This document shows, one piece after another, positions 33,714 to 41,819 of a stretch of 42,077 nucleotides of DNA. The translations under genes were made by a program, and so were the position numbers. Each line of letters starts with the position of its first letter. Position 1 is the stretch's first letter. The DNA is taken from positions 25,290-67,366 of the forward strand of contig NZ_QEAS01000015.1 of NCBI RefSeq assembly GCF_003130405.1, written 5' to 3'. The notes under the pieces were generated by a model that was given only the letters and a program-made list of their open reading frames with translations, was not told the DNA's origin and did not search any database. The stretch comes from Pararcticibacter amylolyticus. GTDB taxonomy: Bacteria > Bacteroidota > Bacteroidia > Sphingobacteriales > Sphingobacteriaceae.

Positions 33714-34532
33714 ATGAATTTGATAGATTCCAGCATTTCTGATTTTTATGCTAAAAGCTCTGAGGATACGCGTTTAACCCAGGGAGTCGGGCCACTTGAA
33801 TTTGAGAGGAATAGGGACCTCATTTCCCGCTTTTTTATTCAGAAGCGGGCAGATATATTCGATGTGGGAGGCGGCACAGGGCATTACTCGGAATGGCTGG
33901 CGTCTGTGGGGCACCGGGTTTCCCTGGTTGATCCGGTAACCAAGCATATTAAACTAGCTCAGAAGCGTTCGCGTAATGCGAAGAAGCCGTTTGAATGTAT
34001 CCTGGGAGAGGCGCGCAAGTTGCCGTTCGCGGACGGATCGGCTGATATGGTGATCCTGCACGGACCCCTGTACCATCTGCAGCAACAAAAAGACCGGATT
34101 GCTGCACTAAATGAGGCACACCGGGTACTTAGAAAGGGCGGTGTGGTGCTGGGCTTTGCCATTACCTCTGCCGCATCGACGGTTGCCGCTCTTGGCAATG
34201 GTCTGATCCATCATGATAGTATTTTCAATATGTGCAGGGAAGAGCTCATTACCGGGATTCATCATCCTCCGGCCGAGTTTCCCGGGATCCTTTCCGATGC
34301 CTTTTTCCACCGGCCTGATTTACTGAGGACGGAGCTCGAAATGGCGGGCTTTTCAACAGAAGCCCTTCTCGCAGTGGAAGGGATGGCATGGCTGGACGGT
34401 AGTTTCTTTCAGAGCTGGAACAATCCTGAAAAAAAACAGCGCCTGCTGGAGCTTTTGAAATTGACAGAGGACAGGGAAGACCTACTGAGTTTTAGTCCCC
34501 ATATGATGATTGCCGGAAGAAAGGGCAGGTGA
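33714..34532 (+). CDS. Class I SAM-dependent methyltransferase
   Basis: A 272-residue cytoplasmic enzyme. Motif I is IFDVGGGTGHYSEWLA (glycines at 52-56), followed by an acidic strand-2 end (VSLVDPV), a motif near GEARKLPFADGSADMVI and HGPLYHL, and a HRVLRKGGVVLGF strand, as in Methyltransf_11/25-type proteins. The substrate cannot be told; the long C-terminal part (EFPGILSDAFFHRPDLL) may form it. The start at 33714 is preferred to an upstream in-frame one because it fits the promoter. Its last 51 bp overlap the 3' end of the convergent XylR-like gene. Confidence 0.88.
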   Translation: MNLIDSSISDFYAKSSEDTRLTQGVGPLEFERNRDLISRFFIQKRADIFDVGGGTGHYSEWLASVGHRVSLVDPVTKHIKLAQKRSRNAKKPFECILGEARKLPFADGSADMVILHGPLYHLQQQKDRIAALNEAHRVLRKGGVVLGFAITSAASTVAALGNGLIHHDSIFNMCREELITGIHHPPAEFPGILSDAFFHRPDLLRTELEMAGFSTEALLAVEGMAWLDGSFFQSWNNPEKKQRLLELLKLTEDREDLLSFSPHMMIAGRKGR

Positions 34533-35672
34533 GAATTTCTTTTTCCACTCTACGGGGCTAATCCCTTCGAGGTTGGAAAACCATCTGCTGACATGACTGT
34601 GGTCGGGAAAACCTAATGCAAAGGCTATTTCTTTTATACTCATATTATTTCTCAGCAATTGCTTGAACCTGATGAGCTTTCTATGCTGGATTTCGTCATG
34701 AATGGAATGTCCGGTTACTTTTCTGAACCGGTTGTTCAGGGTTTTTGCCGACAGGGAGGTCTCCGCAATCACGTCGGCCGGATTTATTGGCCTCCCTGTG
34801 TTACGGGAAATGAAGTTTATAGCCCTGGCGACCTCTTCATCTGCTGCTGCGATGGTGTCGGTGGAAGAGCGTTCTGCAACTTCTGCAGCCTCCGTCAGGA
34901 TTACTTTTTCCCGGGGTTCTGCTCCGTTCATCATATCGCCCAGCGTGGAACAAATGATGGCGGCGGTTTGATGGTGGTTCCGGGAGATGCTGGAGAGGTT
35001 AGGATAGGTGATATTGCAGATCAGTTCGTCGTTATCAATTCCCAGTACAGCGATTTCGTAGGGTACCTTTATTTCGGCCATTGAGCAGGCATTAATGAGG
35101 ATTTGCCCGAAGTCGTCGTTGCAGCACAGGATCCCCGTAGGACTGGGCAGACTCCTTAACCATCGGATAAGTTCGCCGAAGTTATGGGTTAGGATGTCGC
35201 TCTCGTTTCCTTTAAGCAGGTAGGAGAAAAATTGTGCTCCTGACTGCTGTGCGTGTTTCTGGAAGCTTTTGAGCCGTGCAACAGACCATTCCAGTTTTTC
35301 GATACCAAAGAATGCCAGGTTTTTAAATCCTTTGTTGCTGAAGTAGCTGGCCGCCAGTGCTCCGTCTGTGTCGTAATTCCCTTTTACGTACGGGATGTCT
35401 TCAAAATGATTAACGGAAGTAACCTGAATGATGGGAATCCCCAGTTCGCGGAGTTCGGGGATATTGTCTCCGAATTCGAGGATGCAGCCATCAGGCTTAA
35501 CTGTCCTGATGATACTTAAGTCGTTCCTGGCGGGCTTTGTTTTGAGAAACCAGGCCGGTTCAAATATGATCTGCCACTGGCTGACCTGGTTATTATAGTC
35601 GTAAATACCTCTCAGAAGGTCCCTGCTGTATCCTCTTCCTGATTCGAGATGTACAAATACTTTTTTTCTCAT
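34482..35672 (-). CDS. XylR-like AraC-family regulator with periplasmic-binding-protein-like sensor domain
   Basis: A 396-residue cytoplasmic regulator with a LacI/PBP1-type sugar-sensing domain at ~1-275 (MRKKVFVHLESGRGYSRDLLRGI, GILCCNDDFGQ, VAVLGIDND-like EIAVLGIDNDELIC) and a C-terminal AraC double HTH at ~283-385 (DVIAETSLSAKTLNNRFRK; SIKEIAFALGFPDHSHVSRWF). This is the architecture of E. coli XylR. It diverges from the enolase-superfamily/SDR operon across an 84-bp gap with two dyads, so it probably controls those genes in response to a sugar or sugar acid. The 3' end overlaps the convergent methyltransferase gene by 51 bp. Confidence 0.93.
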   Translation of the reverse strand: MRKKVFVHLESGRGYSRDLLRGIYDYNNQVSQWQIIFEPAWFLKTKPARNDLSIIRTVKPDGCILEFGDNIPELRELGIPIIQVTSVNHFEDIPYVKGNYDTDGALAASYFSNKGFKNLAFFGIEKLEWSVARLKSFQKHAQQSGAQFFSYLLKGNESDILTHNFGELIRWLRSLPSPTGILCCNDDFGQILINACSMAEIKVPYEIAVLGIDNDELICNITYPNLSSISRNHHQTAAIICSTLGDMMNGAEPREKVILTEAAEVAERSSTDTIAAADEEVARAINFISRNTGRPINPADVIAETSLSAKTLNNRFRKVTGHSIHDEIQHRKLIRFKQLLRNNMSIKEIAFALGFPDHSHVSRWFSNLEGISPVEWKKKFSPALSSGNHHMGTKTQ

Positions 35673-35684
35673 TTTGGGAAATAA

Positions 35685-35739
35685 TTGGCGTTAAATTAGC
35701 CAAAAAAGGCTGCAATTAAAAAGTGATCTGCTTTTAATT
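35685..35739. promoter_or_regulatory. Two dyads between the XylR-like gene and the enolase-family operon
   Basis: TTGGC (35685-35689) pairs with GCCAA (35699-35703). AATTAAAA (35714-35721) pairs perfectly with TTTTAATT (35732-35739) over a 10-nt spacer. Both lie in the 84-bp divergent region and are plausible operator half-sites for the XylR-like regulator. Confidence 0.5.
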
Positions 35740-35756
35740 TGAAGAAAAAAAGAAAC

Positions 35757-36845
35757 ATGAGTTCTTCAATAAAAATCAGGGATTTTAAATTATACAAGGC
35801 TGTTGCGCAGTTAAAGAAACCAATTGCGGATGCTACACATACGCTGGATGAGATATCGTTTCTGGTATTGAGGCTGCAGCTTGAAAACGGAATTGTAGGA
35901 GAGTCTTATCTTTTGTCGTTCCAGTATTCTCCTAATGCGATACAGGGCGCCTTTAAAGACCTGCTGCCTTTGGTAAAAGGCTATTCTGTGAATGAGACAG
36001 GCAAGGTGTTCAGCATGCTCGACGGGGTGTCTGAGTATTTCGGAAATACCGGGATCAACCGGTGGGCGCAGGCGGCGATCAATGTGGCTATGTGGGACGC
36101 ATGGGGTAAATATCTGAATCAGCCGGTAGGAAAGCTGTTTGGTACGAACCGCGACAAGTGTGCGATATACGGAAGCGGCGGCTGGATCTCCTATACCATT
36201 GATGAGTTGGTTGCTGAAGTTTCTGACTACGTGAGCAGGGGATTTCCGGCCGTCAAGATTAAGGTTGGATCGCCTGACTGGCGCACAGATGTTGAACGTT
36301 TGAAGATTGTCAGGAATGCGGTGGGTAATAAGGTAAACATTATGATGGACGCCAACCAGGGCATGACACTTCCTTCGGCTATACAACTGGCCAGGGCAGC
36401 AAGGGATCTTGATATATTCTGGTTTGAGGAACCGGTGCACCACCAGGATTTTGACAGTTACCAGGCTTTGAAGCAGCAGACCGGTATCTCGCTGGCAATG
36501 GGTGAAAGGGAATATGATACGCTTGCCCTTTGCCAGTTACTGGAAAGAAAGGCCATTGATATCTGGCAGCCCGACTTGCTGCGGATAGGTGGTGTAGAGG
36601 CATGGCGTGATAGTGCTGCGCTTGCCGGCAGTTATCATGTGCCGGTGCTGCCGCATTATTACAAGGATTATGATGTGCCGCTGGTTTGTTCGGTGCCTAA
36701 CGGTATCGGGGTAGAATCGTTTGACTGGATAGATCCGCTGATCGACAATCCGATGGTAATAAAGGATGGGTTTGCTTATCCGCACGAGGGACCGGGATGG
36801 GGCTTTAATTTTATTGACGATCGTTTAACTGAAATTGCATTTTAA
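35757..36845 (+). CDS. Enolase-superfamily enzyme, mandelate racemase subgroup (likely sugar-acid dehydratase)
   Basis: 362 residues. All active-site positions of the mandelate racemase subgroup are present with a constant offset of three from mandelate racemase numbering as I recall it: K167/K169 (KIKV), metal ligands D198, E224 and E250, the D273-H300 dyad and E320. The barrel therefore has bases on both faces and binds Mg2+. Most bacterial relatives dehydrate acid sugars (galactonate, gluconate, rhamnonate and similar); the true substrate is not evident. The start at 35757 is preferred over a TTG at 35739. The stop codon directly abuts the ATG of the SDR gene, a translationally coupled pair. 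A sugar-acid pathway is supported by the XylR-like regulator. Confidence 0.93.
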   Translation: MSSSIKIRDFKLYKAVAQLKKPIADATHTLDEISFLVLRLQLENGIVGESYLLSFQYSPNAIQGAFKDLLPLVKGYSVNETGKVFSMLDGVSEYFGNTGINRWAQAAINVAMWDAWGKYLNQPVGKLFGTNRDKCAIYGSGGWISYTIDELVAEVSDYVSRGFPAVKIKVGSPDWRTDVERLKIVRNAVGNKVNIMMDANQGMTLPSAIQLARAARDLDIFWFEEPVHHQDFDSYQALKQQTGISLAMGEREYDTLALCQLLERKAIDIWQPDLLRIGGVEAWRDSAALAGSYHVPVLPHYYKDYDVPLVCSVPNGIGVESFDWIDPLIDNPMVIKDGFAYPHEGPGWGFNFIDDRLTEIAF

Positions 36846-37607
36846 ATGGGACTTGAAGCATTTTCTCTGAAAGATAAAGTTGCGCTGGTTACTGGCGGAG
36901 GTACCGGGATCGGGTTTGGGATCAGTAAGGCTCTTGCTGAGGCAGGAGCGAGGGTGCTGATCACTGGCAGGAGGGAAGAGGTGCTGAGGAAAGCGGTGGA
37001 AGAGCTGGGAGGGAACGCCGGGTATGAGGTGATGGATGTCACAGATAAAACCGCCATTCCGGCATTCGTGTCCCGGGTGAACACAGAATACGGGGCAATT
37101 GATATCCTGGTGAACAATGCCGGGATTCATCTGAAGAAGATGGCCCTGGAGACATCGGATGACGAGTTCGAAAGTATTATGCAGACCAATCTTCTGTCGG
37201 TATTCTCCCTGTCGAGGGAATGTGGCAGGTATATGACGGAACGGAAAAGCGGTTCGATCGTTTTCATTGGTTCTATGGCCGGTATTTTCGGTATCGACAG
37301 GGTATCTGCATACGGTACTTCTAAGGCTGCCCTTACCGGTTTGATGAACAACCTGGTGACTGAGTTTTCGAAGCATAACGTGCGGATAAACACAATTGCT
37401 CCGGGATGGATAGAATCGCCTATGTTCCTGAATGCTGTAAACGCTGATCCTGCCAGGAAGGAAAAAATAGAGAACAGGATCGCTATGTCTTGCTTCGGAA
37501 ATCCCGGAGATATCGGCAATGCTGTGGTGTTCCTGTCTTCGGAGGCCGGAAGATATATTACAGGTGTGGTATTGCCCGTTGATGGCGGTGCTACTGTCAA
37601 TTTTTAA
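36846..37607 (+). CDS. SDR dehydrogenase (gluconate 5-dehydrogenase/KduD-like)
   Basis: A 253-residue classical SDR. It has TGGGTGIG (16-23), NNAG (90-93), S143 in the VFIGSMAG block, Y156 and K160 (YGTSK), and the C-terminal YITGVVLPVDGG. It resembles sugar-acid dehydrogenases such as gluconate 5-dehydrogenase or KduD. R43 after the second strand (ITGRRE) suggests NADP preference. Its ATG follows the enolase-family stop codon with no gap, so the two act in one pathway: dehydration of an aldonic acid to a keto-deoxy acid, and oxidation or reduction at a hydroxyl. The order of steps is unknown. Confidence 0.92.
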   Translation: MGLEAFSLKDKVALVTGGGTGIGFGISKALAEAGARVLITGRREEVLRKAVEELGGNAGYEVMDVTDKTAIPAFVSRVNTEYGAIDILVNNAGIHLKKMALETSDDEFESIMQTNLLSVFSLSRECGRYMTERKSGSIVFIGSMAGIFGIDRVSAYGTSKAALTGLMNNLVTEFSKHNVRINTIAPGWIESPMFLNAVNADPARKEKIENRIAMSCFGNPGDIGNAVVFLSSEAGRYITGVVLPVDGGATVNF

Positions 37608-37610
37608 GCA

Positions 37611-37638
37611 GGCAGGGGCTTTTTTAAGCCCCGCCTTT
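37611..37638. terminator. Bidirectional terminator between convergent SDR and creD
   Basis: GGCAGGGGCTT and AAGCCCCGCC form a GC-rich stem with a small T loop, followed by TTT on the plus strand and flanked by stop codons of the two convergent genes. The minus-strand side lacks a T run, so it is weaker for creD. Confidence 0.65.
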
Positions 37639-37646
37639 ACCTTAAC

Positions 37647-39029
37647 TTATGACACCGCAGCTTCATCCTGAGGAAGACTTCTTTTATAAAGGTCTATTTT
37701 GGCTGAGAGATACATGAGTACTGCGGTGATGATAAATAAACCTATGCTGCCGAAGAGAAGTGCCAGATCCTGCAGCTGGATAATGACATATATAAAGCTG
37801 TAAAAGACGGCCAGAATACTTCCAAAAACAAGCGACGCTTTTTTATTCCTGAGAAGGGCTGTGATGAAGCTGGTGATCAGCGTTACTGTGGCGATTGAAG
37901 CGATCAGGTAGGCGATGCTGAAGCCCCAGCGTTCGCTGAACGACAAAAGGAGTGTGTAGTAGATGATCATGGCGGCGCCGATCAGGATATACTGAAGCAG
38001 ATGAACTTTTCTTTTTGTCAGGAGCTCTGTAAAGATCAGGGCTATAAAAGACAAAAGGATGATCAGCATCGAGTATTTGGCCGAGCGCATGGTTTTCTGG
38101 TACTGGTCGACAGGCAGGATAAATTCTACCCCGAAGGCTGCCTCTTCATTTAAGATTTTAGATGCCGTGTTCTCCTGGATCCATTGCTGAGGAAAAGGTC
38201 TGCTGAAATAAGGCAGGTTCCAGCTGGCCCTGAATGTTCCGGATGTAATATTCCGGTTGTCGGGAAGGGTGCGGCCGATAAACTTAGGATTGTTCCAGTT
38301 ACCGGAAAGGGTCGCTGTGGTGGTCTTGCCTAGCTGAACAAAGCTCAGGGCACTGCTTCCGCGCAGGTTGAGGTTGAAACTGAAAGGCAGGGAGGTGCCT
38401 TCTTCCGGGAGCAGTCCGGGCATGATCATCAGGTTGTTGTCAAACAGTTTCAGCGGAGAGAAATCTGGTTCTACTTCATAAGTGTGCTTACCCAGCCGGA
38501 TTGCGGGATTGCTTCTGAGTCCTTTCAGATCGGAAACGCCCACTACCAGCCTGGCTTTGTCCCACTGGATCATCGCCGGATTGATTCCCGACTTTTTTAG
38601 TTCGAGAGGCGCGAATTTGCCGCTGAACGAGACCGTGCTGTTATATACTACCGCATCAAATATTCCCCGGTGAAGTACCTCGGGAGAGGCATTGCTTTTG
38701 ATATTCAGTACCTCGGGTAGGATACAGATATTGGTAATGGCTTCCCTGTAAGTCATTTTGCCGGTAGTATCGCGCGTGCCTATTGTTGTTTTATAGGGCA
38801 GCACCATAACTGGACCGGCTACTTCCTGTTTTCCTGACCATTTATCGGATATTTCACTTGTGGCTTCTTCCTGGCGTGCCTGGCGTTCCCGGATGAGGTC
38901 CTGGATGGCGACGGAGGGGATTAACAGGATTAGTGTCAGTACTCCGATAAGAAACAGTTTAATTAAGACGGATTCTCCAAACCAGCTTCTGAAGCTGTTA
39001 TAGAGCGAGGATGGATCTTGAGGTGTCAT
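37647..39029 (-). CDS. creD: CreD-family inner-membrane protein
   Basis: A 460-residue membrane protein of the CreD (cell envelope integrity, colicin E2 tolerance) family. It has an N-terminal membrane segment (~24-44), a large periplasmic beta-rich domain (IRERQARQEEATSEISDKW, GPVMVLPY, SALSFVQLGKTTTATLSGNW) and four to five C-terminal hydrophobic segments (~320-450; AAFGVEFILPVDQYQK just before). Family function is poorly defined; in proteobacteria it is induced by CreBC under beta-lactam stress. No CreBC is present here. The start lies 12 bp from a palindrome repeated 110 bp further upstream, so a dedicated repressor is expected, but none is in the window. Confidence 0.92.
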   Translation of the reverse strand: MTPQDPSSLYNSFRSWFGESVLIKLFLIGVLTLILLIPSVAIQDLIRERQARQEEATSEISDKWSGKQEVAGPVMVLPYKTTIGTRDTTGKMTYREAITNICILPEVLNIKSNASPEVLHRGIFDAVVYNSTVSFSGKFAPLELKKSGINPAMIQWDKARLVVGVSDLKGLRSNPAIRLGKHTYEVEPDFSPLKLFDNNLMIMPGLLPEEGTSLPFSFNLNLRGSSALSFVQLGKTTTATLSGNWNNPKFIGRTLPDNRNITSGTFRASWNLPYFSRPFPQQWIQENTASKILNEEAAFGVEFILPVDQYQKTMRSAKYSMLIILLSFIALIFTELLTKRKVHLLQYILIGAAMIIYYTLLLSFSERWGFSIAYLIASIATVTLITSFITALLRNKKASLVFGSILAVFYSFIYVIIQLQDLALLFGSIGLFIITAVLMYLSAKIDLYKRSLPQDEAAVS

Positions 39030-39041
39030 ATTGCTTAAAGT

Positions 39042-39058
39042 ACTTTGTGATTCAAAGT
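39042..39058 (-). promoter_or_regulatory. Operator-like palindrome 1 before creD
   Basis: ACTTTGTGATTCAAAGT is a dyad with perfect 6-bp arms and a 5-nt spacer, 12 bp upstream of the creD start. On the minus strand it includes TAACTTTG (39053-39060), a match to the -7 consensus, so binding here would block the promoter. Confidence 0.6.
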
Positions 39059-39065
39059 TAATGGT

Positions 39066-39090
39066 TAAAAAAATGAGCCCTTATCAGGCT
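39066..39090 (-). terminator. Weak terminator between bat genes and creD
   Basis: On the minus strand AGCC/GGCT arms (39076-39090) are followed by CATTTTTTT. It would end transcripts coming from the bat operon before the creD promoter. Confidence 0.5.
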
Positions 39091-39151
39091 GATTTTAGTT
39101 TCTGTGCTCTTTGCGGCTATTAGATTTTATCTTTATGTTTTTTATAAAAGA

Positions 39152-39168
39152 ACTTTGTGTTTCAAAGT
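39152..39168 (-). promoter_or_regulatory. Operator-like palindrome 2, copy of the creD element
   Basis: ACTTTGTGTTTCAAAGT has the same 6-bp arms as the creD palindrome, differing only in the spacer, 110 bp apart. Similarity extends downstream into an A-rich tail (AAAAAATGA) in both copies, so this looks like a duplication of about 33 bp. The minus-strand -7 element of the first copy is not preserved. Confidence 0.55.
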
Positions 39169-39232
39169 AAGTGATAAAAAATGATAACGTCAACAGGAAA
39201 AGTGAATTTTTGCGTGCAGAAATTTTCAGAGG

Positions 39233-40015
39233 CTATATTTCCCTGGCAGCAGAACTTCTGATCCAGCCTGAATTGCCGTTAGGGAGCCTGATCTTCATCC
39301 AGTCGCCTTCTTTCCCCGTGATATCTACTTTCGAGCCGCTATGAATGACAAATACTGCTTTGGAGACATCGTCGGGTTCACTTTTCGCTGTGACAGAACC
39401 GCTGAAGATAATGGCTTCACGCTGCAGTGAGAAGTAATGGGCCTGACGGTTGGCCATAAAAAGGGTGGTGAAAGCAAAAAGCAAGAGGAAAACGCCGGGA
39501 AAGAAGGTCGCTTTCTTTAAAGAGACTGAGCCGGCAAATAAGTAGAATATAAGACTGCTGCATCCGAGGATGAAGAAGATAATGCTTAAAACCGCCAGTG
39601 TGTTAAGGGAAAAGAGGAGGATAAACCCGCGCCACCAGCGGAAGATGAAGAATTCGGGAACGGCTTCCATCTTATCGGTAGTCCTGAGATTTGCTACCTG
39701 GATATTGAAGATGATGTCTTCATCGCCCGGATCGAGTTTATGAGCCTTCTCATAGTAGAGGAGGGCAGAGGGAATATCCCCGGTACGGTAGAAGGCGTTA
39801 CCGAGATTGTAGTAGAGGGAAGCAGAACGGTGCCCGGCCTGAACGATCTTTAACCAGGTGTCTGCGGCTTCCTTGTACCTGCTTTTGGCGAACAGGTTAT
39901 TGCCCCTGGCAAAAAGTTGTTCACTGTCGTCATTTGCGAACACAGGAGACAATTGCCAGAAGCAGAGCAGAAAAAACAGGATTCGGGCTATTTTATAAGT
40001 TACTTTCAATTGCAT
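39233..40015 (-). CDS. batE: BatE: TPR/SH3 membrane protein
   Basis: 260 residues from 40015. Signal or first helix (~8-27), two to three TPR units at ~30-105 (ARGNNLFAKSRYKEAADTW, YYNLGNAFYRTGDIPSALLYYEKAHKLDPG), two membrane segments (~123-165 and ~170-190; FFILGCSSLIFYLF, FLLLFAFTTLF) and a C-terminal SH3-like domain (SGSKVDITGKEGDWMKIRLPNG, GWIRS). That is the layout of BatE in the Bacteroidota aerotolerance operon. The first 23 bp overlap the 3' end of batD. An ORF start at 40090 would overlap far more and lacks a signal peptide. Confidence 0.92.
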   Translation of the reverse strand: MQLKVTYKIARILFFLLCFWQLSPVFANDDSEQLFARGNNLFAKSRYKEAADTWLKIVQAGHRSASLYYNLGNAFYRTGDIPSALLYYEKAHKLDPGDEDIIFNIQVANLRTTDKMEAVPEFFIFRWWRGFILLFSLNTLAVLSIIFFILGCSSLIFYLFAGSVSLKKATFFPGVFLLLFAFTTLFMANRQAHYFSLQREAIIFSGSVTAKSEPDDVSKAVFVIHSGSKVDITGKEGDWMKIRLPNGNSGWIRSSAAREI

Positions 40016-41801
40016 AGATCGTGCTTTTTGCTTTTTCAAATACTTCCTTCGCTGAAATTCCGGTGATGGGTGCGAAGCGGGCCATTTCACACAGACTGAG
40101 GGTTTCGGTCAGCTGACCGATCGTTTCATCATTCACGTTCTGAGACCTCAAGTCTGCCGCAATTCTCTCTTTACTGAGGTCGGCAGACGGGATATTCAGT
40201 TTGTCGCTGAGATAACCGTAAAGCCCCCTTGAGATATCTTCGTAAAATTCTTTGCCGCGATTGGCAGTGAGCTGTTTTTCGGCATTCGCCAGGTGCTTTG
40301 CAGCTAGTTTTGCGGCTTTCCTGCTTTTAACGAGTACCGGATCAGCATTATTCTTCCGGTGCCAGTTTCTGTACCAGAGGGCGCCGGCAAACGCGAGAGG
40401 CCCCAGGAGCAGGAGTATATAGAACAGGAAAGAACCATAAAATTCTTCTCCTTCCTTATAGAGTTCGGGATCGCCGGTTTTAATGTACCGGATATCTTTA
40501 TTTAACAGCTTAACGTCTTGCTTATCCGAAGAAGTGTATACCTGGTTGTCTGCAGGATTCCCTTTATTGACCCTAACCGGAAAAGAAGGGGTACTGAGCG
40601 TAACATACTTTCCCGTAGAGGGGTTAAAATAAGAAAAGTGCTGAGCTTCTATCGCGTAGTCACCCTCATGTCTGGGGATCAGCAAATAATTATAGCTTCT
40701 GCTGCCAGAGACACCAGATTCCTGAACTGAAATAGCATCGGTAATTTTGGGATCATATTTTTCGAAGTCGGGCGGAAAGCTGATGAGGGGAGCTTTTAAT
40801 AGTTTCAGATTTCCGGATCCGCTGATCTTAAAGCTGTAATTCAGTGCTTCGTTGGCTTTCAGTTCTTTTTTATCAGCGGAGGCCGCTATGGTGAAATTTC
40901 CTACCGCTCCTGTAAAATCCTGTGGTTTCCCTGCTTCCGGAAGAGGTTTCACGTGGATGGTTAAGGGAAGGCTTTTGACCTTGTATTTTACATCCTCATA
41001 CGTTCCGAAAAATTCGTCCATGAGGGTCCTGGCGGGTGCTGCCTGCCTGACCACAAATGTCATTTGCAGGGGGTCGATAGTCAGGTTTCCTGCGTGGTCA
41101 GAAAAAAGGATAGTTTTCTTCACAGTTGCAACGTGATACTTCTGTCCTTTATAGGTCTCAGTTGTCCATTCTGCATTCTGGTTATCAGTTTTGACATCTT
41201 CGCTCCAGAAGCCATTCAGGTCGGGCAGCTTGTCGACCTGGCTCGCAACAATCGATACCCGGGTATAGAGCTTATAACTTACTGTGATCTGTTGTCCGTG
41301 GAATACATTTGTTTTATCAGCAACCGTGCGGAGGAAAATTGAATTAGACAATTTTGCCGGGCGGCTTTCGATGATATCCTCATCCGGGGGAGCTGCCTGT
41401 GCCTGTTGTCCGCTCCGGGGAACCGGTCGCCCTTTTACTACCCTGACCTGTACCGCGTTTGACCGGATGGTGCGGCCGTTAACGGATATTGCCGCCGGCC
41501 CAATGGTATAAGTGCCTTCTTTTACCGGCATCAGGTAGTAACTATAGGAGGTGCTGGATGACATGTTGCCATTGATGGACGTCATGCTCGACGAAACATT
41601 CGGTCCGGCCAATACCTGGAAGCCCCTGAAATCGGGAGGGGTAAAATTGTCGGCATTGCTGTTGACGGAAAACGAAATCTCGAATTCCTCCCCGGTGCCT
41701 GCTATCGTTTTGCTGACTGAGGCAGTGAACCTGACTCCCTGGGCAAAAGCTCCGGCGTTAATAATTAATAAAAAAGCAAGTATATAATGTCTGGCCATCA
41801 T
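39993..41801 (-). CDS. batD: BatD: aerotolerance-operon membrane protein
   Basis: A 602-residue protein with a signal peptide (ending near AFA-QG), a large periplasmic part of several beta-sandwich domains (VRFTASVSKTIAGTGEEFEISFSV opening; SNSIFLRTVADKTNVFHGQQITVSYKLY; GAVGNFTIAASADKKELKANEAL), one membrane segment near 460-480 (SFLFYILLLLGPLAFAGALWY) and a cytosolic C-terminal helical tail. An M2 start at 41798 is equally possible. The Bat proteins act with a MoxR ATPase and the VWA proteins BatA/B in envelope stress and oxygen tolerance; those genes would lie beyond the right end. It starts 18 bp after batC. Confidence 0.95.
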   Translation of the reverse strand: MMARHYILAFLLIINAGAFAQGVRFTASVSKTIAGTGEEFEISFSVNSNADNFTPPDFRGFQVLAGPNVSSSMTSINGNMSSSTSYSYYLMPVKEGTYTIGPAAISVNGRTIRSNAVQVRVVKGRPVPRSGQQAQAAPPDEDIIESRPAKLSNSIFLRTVADKTNVFHGQQITVSYKLYTRVSIVASQVDKLPDLNGFWSEDVKTDNQNAEWTTETYKGQKYHVATVKKTILFSDHAGNLTIDPLQMTFVVRQAAPARTLMDEFFGTYEDVKYKVKSLPLTIHVKPLPEAGKPQDFTGAVGNFTIAASADKKELKANEALNYSFKISGSGNLKLLKAPLISFPPDFEKYDPKITDAISVQESGVSGSRSYNYLLIPRHEGDYAIEAQHFSYFNPSTGKYVTLSTPSFPVRVNKGNPADNQVYTSSDKQDVKLLNKDIRYIKTGDPELYKEGEEFYGSFLFYILLLLGPLAFAGALWYRNWHRKNNADPVLVKSRKAAKLAAKHLANAEKQLTANRGKEFYEDISRGLYGYLSDKLNIPSADLSKERIAADLRSQNVNDETIGQLTETLSLCEMARFAPITGISAKEVFEKAKSTIYAIESNL

Positions 41802-41819
41802 GGTCTTTTCACGGTTAAG

